Below are positions 59,263 through 64,000 of a stretch of 64,000 bases of DNA, piece by piece; the first letter of the stretch is position 1; every line of letters begins with the position of its first letter. The notes beneath the pieces were generated by a model, which was not told where the DNA came from, made no database searches, and worked only from the letters and a program-made list of their open reading frames with translations. The position numbers and the translations under genes are program-made. The stretch is taken from NCBI GenBank assembly GCA_017437965.1, contig JAFRWN010000140.1:24520-88519 (forward strand), written 5' to 3'. This DNA is from Lachnospiraceae bacterium. Its GTDB lineage: Bacteria > Bacillota > Clostridia > Lachnospirales > Lachnospiraceae.

Positions 59263-62200
59263 TTATTTATTTCTCAGATCCTCATATCTTTTCTTTGCAA
59301 GCTCTGCGGCATCGCCAAAGAGCTTTTCTGCGTTATCGGGGAAGGTACGCTTAAGCGACGCAAAACGTACTTCTCCGTCGAGGAATTCCTCATATGGCAG
59401 TGTCGGTTCTTTTGAATCGAGGATGAAAGGATTCTTGCCTTCAGCTATCAAAGCCGGATTATAGCGGTATAGGCTCCAGTAGCCTGCCTCGACCGCACGT
59501 TTCATCTCGTCCTGAACTTTTGCCATGCCGCACTTGAGACCATGTGACTGGCAGGGTGCATACGCGATGATGATGGACGGACCAAGGAAGTTCTCGGCTT
59601 CCTTTATTGCCTTTATGAGCTGGTTGTTGTCCGCGCCCATGGCAACGCTTGCCACATATACGTTTCCGTAGGTCATTAACATCGCGCCGAGATCTTTTTT
59701 CGGACGTTTCTTACCGGCTGCTGCAAACTGTGCAACCGCACCGAGTTGGGTAGCCTTTGAAGACTGGCCGCCGGTGTTGGAATATATTTCGGTGTCTACG
59801 ATCAGTACATTTACATCTTCGCCGCTTGCAACGACATGGTCGAGACCGCCGAAACCGATATCATAGGCCCAGCCGTCACCGCCGTACATCCAGAAGGTTT
59901 TCTTTGCAAGCTGGTCTTTGTAGCGGAGGATTTTCTCAGCCTCTTTGTTATCGCCAAGTGTTCTTAAGGCTGCGATCAGTTTTACCGAAGCCTCCTTATT
60001 GGCATCAAAATTATCAAAGGTTTCAAGCCATTTGTCAATTGCTGTATTTACTTTTTCGTCGCTGCAGTTTTCCCTTAGCGCCTTTACCCTCATCTTTTCT
60101 GCTTCGCGCTGCTGTCTTACGGAGAGTACCATTCCGAGTGAGAATTCCGCATTGTTTTCAAAGAGAGAGTTGGTCCATGCGGGACCTGCACCGCACTTGT
60201 TTGTCGTATAAGGAATTCCGGGCATTGCAGAGCCCCAGGCCTGTGAACAGCCTGTTGCATTTGCCCAGTAAACCCTGTCTCCGAAAAGCTGGGTGAGGAG
60301 CTTTGCATAGGGTGTTTCGCCACAGCCTGCACATGCAGCCGAGAACTCAAGCAACGGCTGTCTGAACTGGCTTCCTTTTACGGTATAAGGATCGAAAACA
60401 TCGCCCTTGTCAGAAAGCTCAAGAGCATAATTCCAGATATCGAGCCTGTCGTCAACTTTCTCCACAGGCTCCATTTTTATTGCCTTTTCCTTGGCAGGAC
60501 AAACATTTACGCATGAACCACAGCCTGTACAGTCAAGCTTCGAAACCTGAAGCGAGAATTTAAGGCCTGCTGCTTGCTTGCCGTTTGCGTCGGTCATTTT
60601 CATGCCCTCGGGAGCATTCTTTGCTTCCTCGTCATTAAGCAGGAAAGGCCTGATTACTGCATGAGGGCAGGCATATGAACACTTGTTGCACTGTATGCAG
60701 AGTGCGGGATCCCAGACGGGAACGAAGGTTGCGATGCCGCGCTTTTCATAGGCGGTAAGGCCCATGTCCATGACACCATCCTTATAGTCCTTAAACATCG
60801 AAACCGGAAGGTCATCGCCCTTCTGAAGATTGATGGGATCTAAGATGTCGGTAACAACCTTAGGCACATTTCGTGCGGGCTTAGGTGCCTCGACAGCGTC
60901 CTTCCAGGATGCAGGAACCTCAATCTTTACAAGGCCCTCGGAGCCGGCGTCTATTGCGGCAAGGTTCTTGTTTACAACCTCTTCGCCCTTTGCAAAGAAA
61001 CGTTTGGTGCAGGCATCCTTCATATATTTAACCGCATCCTCAACGGGAATGACGGGCATCAGATGGAAGAAGGCTGACTGCAGTACCATATTTGTATGGT
61101 TGCCGAGACCGAGTCTCTGCGCGATGGAGATCGCATCGATGGTATATAAATTGATATTGTTCTTTGCAATGTAACGTTTTTCCTTTGCGGGAAGGTTTGC
61201 TTCAAGGCCGTCCATATCCCATGAGCAGTTAAGAAGCAGCGTTCCGCCGGGTTTAACCTCCTCGGCGATATCGTAGCTCTTGATGTACATGGTGCTGTGG
61301 CAGGCAAGAAAATCCGCCTGCTTAACAAAATATGAGGAGCGGATGGGCACGTCACCGAAACGCAGGTGCGATTTGGTAACGCCGAAGCTCTTCTTTGCGT
61401 CATATTCAAAATATGCCTGGGCAAATTTATCGGTATGGTTATTGATGATCTGAACCGTGTCATGGTTTGCACCGACGGTTCCGTCACCGCCGAGACCCCA
61501 GAATTTGCAGCTTACAACGCCGCCCTCGTTAAAGTACAGGGGAGCGCCCTCCTTAAGTGAAAGGTGGGTAACGTCATCGATAATTCCGATGGTGAAGCTG
61601 TTTACAGGTGCTGCAAGCTTCAGATTTTCATATACTGCCGCAATCTGGGCGGGTGTGGTATCCTTTGAGGAAAGACCATAGCGTCCGCCGACAACGGTTA
61701 AATCTGCGCGGCCGCGGAGAGCGGTGCAGACATCTACAAATAAAGGATCGCCTGCTGCGCCCATTTCTTTAGTGCGGTCAAGCACTGCAATTGATTTGCA
61801 TGTGTCAGGGATGGCAGCGACAAAACGTTTGATATCAAATGGTCTGTAAAGGTGAACCTGGATGAAGCCGACCTTTTCGCCCTTTGCGTTAAGGTAGTCA
61901 ACAACTTCCTCAATACAGGTGGAAACCGAGCCCATCGCAACGATCACACGCTCTGCATCGGGGGCACCGTAGTAATTGAAAACATGATAATCCCTGCCGG
62001 TGATCTTATTAATTTTTTGCATATAATCTTCGACGATATCGGGAAGCCCGGCATAGTCATTGTTGTTTGCCTCGCGGACCTGGAAATATATGTCGGAGTT
62101 CTGGACTGTCGCACGTACCATCGGATGCTCGGGATTAAGCGCATGGGCACGGAATGCGTCGAGTGCTTCATAGTCCACAAGGGAAGCCAGGTCGTCATAG

Positions 62201-62769
62201 GAAATCTGCTCGATTTTTGTGATTTCGTGCGAGGTACGGAAGCCGTCGAAGAAGTGCATGAAGGGAATGCGGCTCTTGATTGCAGAAAGGTGCGCGATGC
62301 CCGCAAGGTCCATGACTTCCTGTACCGAGGCGCTCGCGATCATGCCCCAGCCGGCCTGACGGCAGTTGTAAATGTCAGAGTGGTCACCGAAGATTGAAAG
62401 CGCATGGGTTCCTACGGTTCTTGCAGCAACATGAAGCACTGCGGGATGGCGCTCGCCGGAAATACGGTGCATCGTGGGAATCATAAGCATCAGTCCCTGT
62501 GAAGAGGTGTAGCTTGTTGCAAGCGCACCGGTCTCGGCTGCTCCGTGAACTGCGGCAATTGCGCCTGATTCAGCCTGCATCTCAACCAGCGTAACCTCCT
62601 GACCGAAAATATTCTTCCTGCCGCCTGCAGACCAGACATCGGTCTTTGCGGCCATGGGAGAGGAGGGGGTTATCGGATATATTGCAGCCACCTCTGTAAA
62701 AGCATAGGCAACGTAAGCCGCAGCCTCGTTGCCATCCATGGTGACATAGGTTTTCTTGTTTTCTGACAT
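59263..62769 (-). CDS. nifJ: pyruvate:ferredoxin (flavodoxin) oxidoreductase
   Basis: The 1168-residue fused PFOR converts pyruvate and CoA to acetyl-CoA and CO2 while reducing ferredoxin. It holds the N-terminal pyruvate domain (YPITPSSPMA), the CoA-binding and gamma domains, two 4Fe-4S motifs (CIQCNKCSYACP near 690, CTGCGSCVNVCP near 746), a further cluster Cys in CAGCGETPYAKLL near 815, and the thiamine diphosphate site (GGDGWAYDIGFGG near 966). All are intact. The amidohydrolase gene ends 16 bp upstream on the same strand, so it may be co-transcribed with it and with an acyl-CoA ligase gene. Confidence 0.97.
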   Translation of the reverse strand: MSENKKTYVTMDGNEAAAYVAYAFTEVAAIYPITPSSPMAAKTDVWSAGGRKNIFGQEVTLVEMQAESGAIAAVHGAAETGALATSYTSSQGLMLMIPTMHRISGERHPAVLHVAARTVGTHALSIFGDHSDIYNCRQAGWGMIASASVQEVMDLAGIAHLSAIKSRIPFMHFFDGFRTSHEITKIEQISYDDLASLVDYEALDAFRAHALNPEHPMVRATVQNSDIYFQVREANNNDYAGLPDIVEDYMQKINKITGRDYHVFNYYGAPDAERVIVAMGSVSTCIEEVVDYLNAKGEKVGFIQVHLYRPFDIKRFVAAIPDTCKSIAVLDRTKEMGAAGDPLFVDVCTALRGRADLTVVGGRYGLSSKDTTPAQIAAVYENLKLAAPVNSFTIGIIDDVTHLSLKEGAPLYFNEGGVVSCKFWGLGGDGTVGANHDTVQIINNHTDKFAQAYFEYDAKKSFGVTKSHLRFGDVPIRSSYFVKQADFLACHSTMYIKSYDIAEEVKPGGTLLLNCSWDMDGLEANLPAKEKRYIAKNNINLYTIDAISIAQRLGLGNHTNMVLQSAFFHLMPVIPVEDAVKYMKDACTKRFFAKGEEVVNKNLAAIDAGSEGLVKIEVPASWKDAVEAPKPARNVPKVVTDILDPINLQKGDDLPVSMFKDYKDGVMDMGLTAYEKRGIATFVPVWDPALCIQCNKCSYACPHAVIRPFLLNDEEAKNAPEGMKMTDANGKQAAGLKFSLQVSKLDCTGCGSCVNVCPAKEKAIKMEPVEKVDDRLDIWNYALELSDKGDVFDPYTVKGSQFRQPLLEFSAACAGCGETPYAKLLTQLFGDRVYWANATGCSQAWGSAMPGIPYTTNKCGAGPAWTNSLFENNAEFSLGMVLSVRQQREAEKMRVKALRENCSDEKVNTAIDKWLETFDNFDANKEASVKLIAALRTLGDNKEAEKILRYKDQLAKKTFWMYGGDGWAYDIGFGGLDHVVASGEDVNVLIVDTEIYSNTGGQSSKATQLGAVAQFAAAGKKRPKKDLGAMLMTYGNVYVASVAMGADNNQLIKAIKEAENFLGPSIIIAYAPCQSHGLKCGMAKVQDEMKRAVEAGYWSLYRYNPALIAEGKNPFILDSKEPTLPYEEFLDGEVRFASLKRTFPDNAEKLFGDAAELAKKRYEDLRNK

Positions 62770-62785
62770 GTTGGTTCTCCTGTCA

Positions 62786-63595
62786 TTAATTTATATTAAG
62801 TCCTAATAGTTTTGTACACGTTTTCCAGTAAATATTTTCAAGTTCTTCCTCACTGAGCCCCAGATTATTAAGGAACTCAATATCCTTTTCCTGTGGCCAC
62901 ATGGGATAGTCCGTACCGAACATAACCCTTTCAGAACCGAAGGCACGGATGATTTCCTTTGCAAACTCGGGCTTCATCGTATAGAAGCAGGATGAGGTGT
63001 CTACCGTGATGTTCGGGAAATCCGGAAGAAGTCTCAGAGCATCCTCCCAGACGCTCCAGCCGCCGAGGTGCGGTCCGATGAATTTAAGCTTTGGAAAAGC
63101 TTTAAGTACATTCACGGTACGGTTGGGATTCGACCTGTCAAAACGGTGGTCACCTGTGTGGACATTGATCGGAAGACCTCTGTCCTCGCAAAGCTCATAA
63201 AGTTTCATTGCTTTCGGATCGTCGATTTTGAAATCCTGGGTATCGGGATGAACCTTTACGCCCTTAAGTCCCAGTTCGGTAAGCGTATCGAGGTCGGCCT
63301 CAAGATCGGGTGAATCCAGATGCATGGTTCCGAAGCCCGTGAATTTTCCGCCGGCAGCGTTTACGGCACCTGCGATGTAACGGTTGATGCTTCCGACCTG
63401 GTGGGGATTGGTTGCAACCGAAAAAACAATGAAATGGTCGATGCCGAAATCTGCACCGAGCCTTAAAAGCGTGGACATGGTACCGTCATTGTGCTTGGCG
63501 GGCAGTCCGTCATAAAATTTGTCTATACTTGCCACCGCCCGGCTCGCGATTCCGTCCGGGTAGATGTGGCAGTGTGCGTCTATCACGTGTTTCAT
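62786..63595 (-). CDS. amidohydrolase-2 family metal-dependent hydrolase or decarboxylase
   Basis: The 269-residue TIM-barrel protein has the metal-binding HCH in DAHCHIYPDG at the N-terminus, VHTGDHRF (His), GPHLGG (His) and GTDYPMWP (Asp). This set is typical of amidohydrolase family 2, which includes hydrolases and aromatic acid decarboxylases. The substrate cannot be read from sequence. It lies 15 bp after an acyl-CoA ligase gene and 16 bp before PFOR on the same strand, suggesting joint metabolism of an organic acid. Confidence 0.85.
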   Translation of the reverse strand: MKHVIDAHCHIYPDGIASRAVASIDKFYDGLPAKHNDGTMSTLLRLGADFGIDHFIVFSVATNPHQVGSINRYIAGAVNAAGGKFTGFGTMHLDSPDLEADLDTLTELGLKGVKVHPDTQDFKIDDPKAMKLYELCEDRGLPINVHTGDHRFDRSNPNRTVNVLKAFPKLKFIGPHLGGWSVWEDALRLLPDFPNITVDTSSCFYTMKPEFAKEIIRAFGSERVMFGTDYPMWPQEKDIEFLNNLGLSEEELENIYWKTCTKLLGLNIN

Positions 63596-63610
63596 ACTCT
63601 CTCTTTTTCT

Positions 63611-64000
63611 TTATGCTGTTTCTATCGATGCGTCCGCCTGCAGTCCGAGCTTCTCGATTGCCCACTCGCGCATCTTATACTTCTGGATCTTACCCGCATC
63701 GTTCATCGGGAATCCATCCACAAACTCAATATATTTCGGAACCTTGTGCTTTGCCATGTGGTCAAGCACGAACTTCTTCATTTCATCCACGGTCATTTCC
63801 TCACCCTCTTTAAGAATGATGCATGCCATGATCTCTTCGCCGGCTGCCTTGTCGGGAACGCCGATGACCTGGACGTCGCTTACCTTCGGATGAGTATAGA
63901 TGAATTCCTCGATTTCCTTCGGATAAATATTTTCACCACCACGGATGATCATGTCCTTGAGGCGGCCGGTGATGCGGTAGTTGCCTTCCGGGGTCCGGCA
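63611..64000 (-). CDS. AMP-forming acyl-CoA synthetase, C-terminal part (cut by window edge)
   Basis: The open frame continues past base 64000; about 130 C-terminal residues are visible. They carry the A8 hinge motif of ANL adenylating enzymes ([20 protein letters not shown]) and the catalytic Lys of motif A10 in [13 protein letters not shown]. The enzyme would activate a fatty or aromatic carboxylate to its CoA thioester via an acyl-AMP. It is the first visible gene of the set leading to amidohydrolase and PFOR. Confidence 0.93.
   Translation of the reverse strand, partial: CRTPEGNYRITGRLKDMIIRGGENIYPKEIEEFIYTHPKVSDVQVIGVPDKAAGEEIMACIILKEGEEMTVDEMKKFVLDHMAKHKVPKYIEFVDGFPMNDAGKIQKYKMREWAIEKLGLQADASIETA

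Overview
The window looks like chromosomal DNA of a strictly anaerobic, fibre-degrading clostridium, most likely a gut or rumen Lachnospiraceae. The reasons are a one-chain pyruvate:ferredoxin oxidoreductase, a probable Re-type citrate synthase, the clostridial glgC/glgD pair, an LplB/LplC/YesL-type polysaccharide transporter next to a GH5 glucanase, Ser- and Thr/Pro-rich linkers on exported proteins, and strong AGGAGG ribosome sites. No rRNA, tRNA, CRISPR array, insertion sequence or prophage was seen.

Layout. 1-3.1 kb: the tail of a DUF3800-like gene, then a translationally coupled set of membrane protein, LytTR regulator and GHKL kinase. 3.1-4.6 kb: an ECF sigma/membrane anti-sigma pair. 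4.7-24.3 kb: an accessory block of very large cytoplasmic helical proteins. It holds a 1406-residue protein followed by a lipoprotein, a divergent 2929-residue protein, a 622-residue protein and a decayed remnant, with Re-citrate synthase, its LysR regulator and a degenerate HATPase-like gene among them. 24.5-30.2 kb: glgC-glgD, acyl carrier protein and a Zur-controlled zinc ABC transporter. 30.4-40.9 kb: a glucan-use locus with two surface proteins, a GH5 enzyme, an ABC importer, YesL and an AraC regulator. 41-54.5 kb: mostly housekeeping genes (GGDEF protein, RlmD-type methyltransferase, GH25 lysozyme, a fucose-isomerase-like protein, an anchored FKBP chaperone, NfeD/SPFH, argF, coaX, dusB, ylmH). 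54.5-58.2 kb: a second ECF sigma/anti-sigma pair with AT-rich small exported proteins and a duplicated gene tail. 58.2-59.2 kb: an HTH-Fic protein with a three-site operator. 59.3-64 kb: PFOR, an amidohydrolase and the end of an acyl-CoA ligase in one reading direction.

The most unusual signal is a shared promoter architecture. Two copies of GGTGCR lie exactly 11 bp apart and are followed, 8 bp after GGTGC(G/A)C(T/A), by a -10 hexamer. It stands in front of each of the two divergent giant genes and, third, in front of the decayed remnant. This suggests one dedicated activator for a family of giant helical proteins that has no described function I can name. The degenerate HATPase-like gene and the YD-type lipoprotein are candidate partners. 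The second theme is two ECF sigma/anti-sigma pairs that share the same gene-overlap geometry and a conserved 18-bp upstream element.
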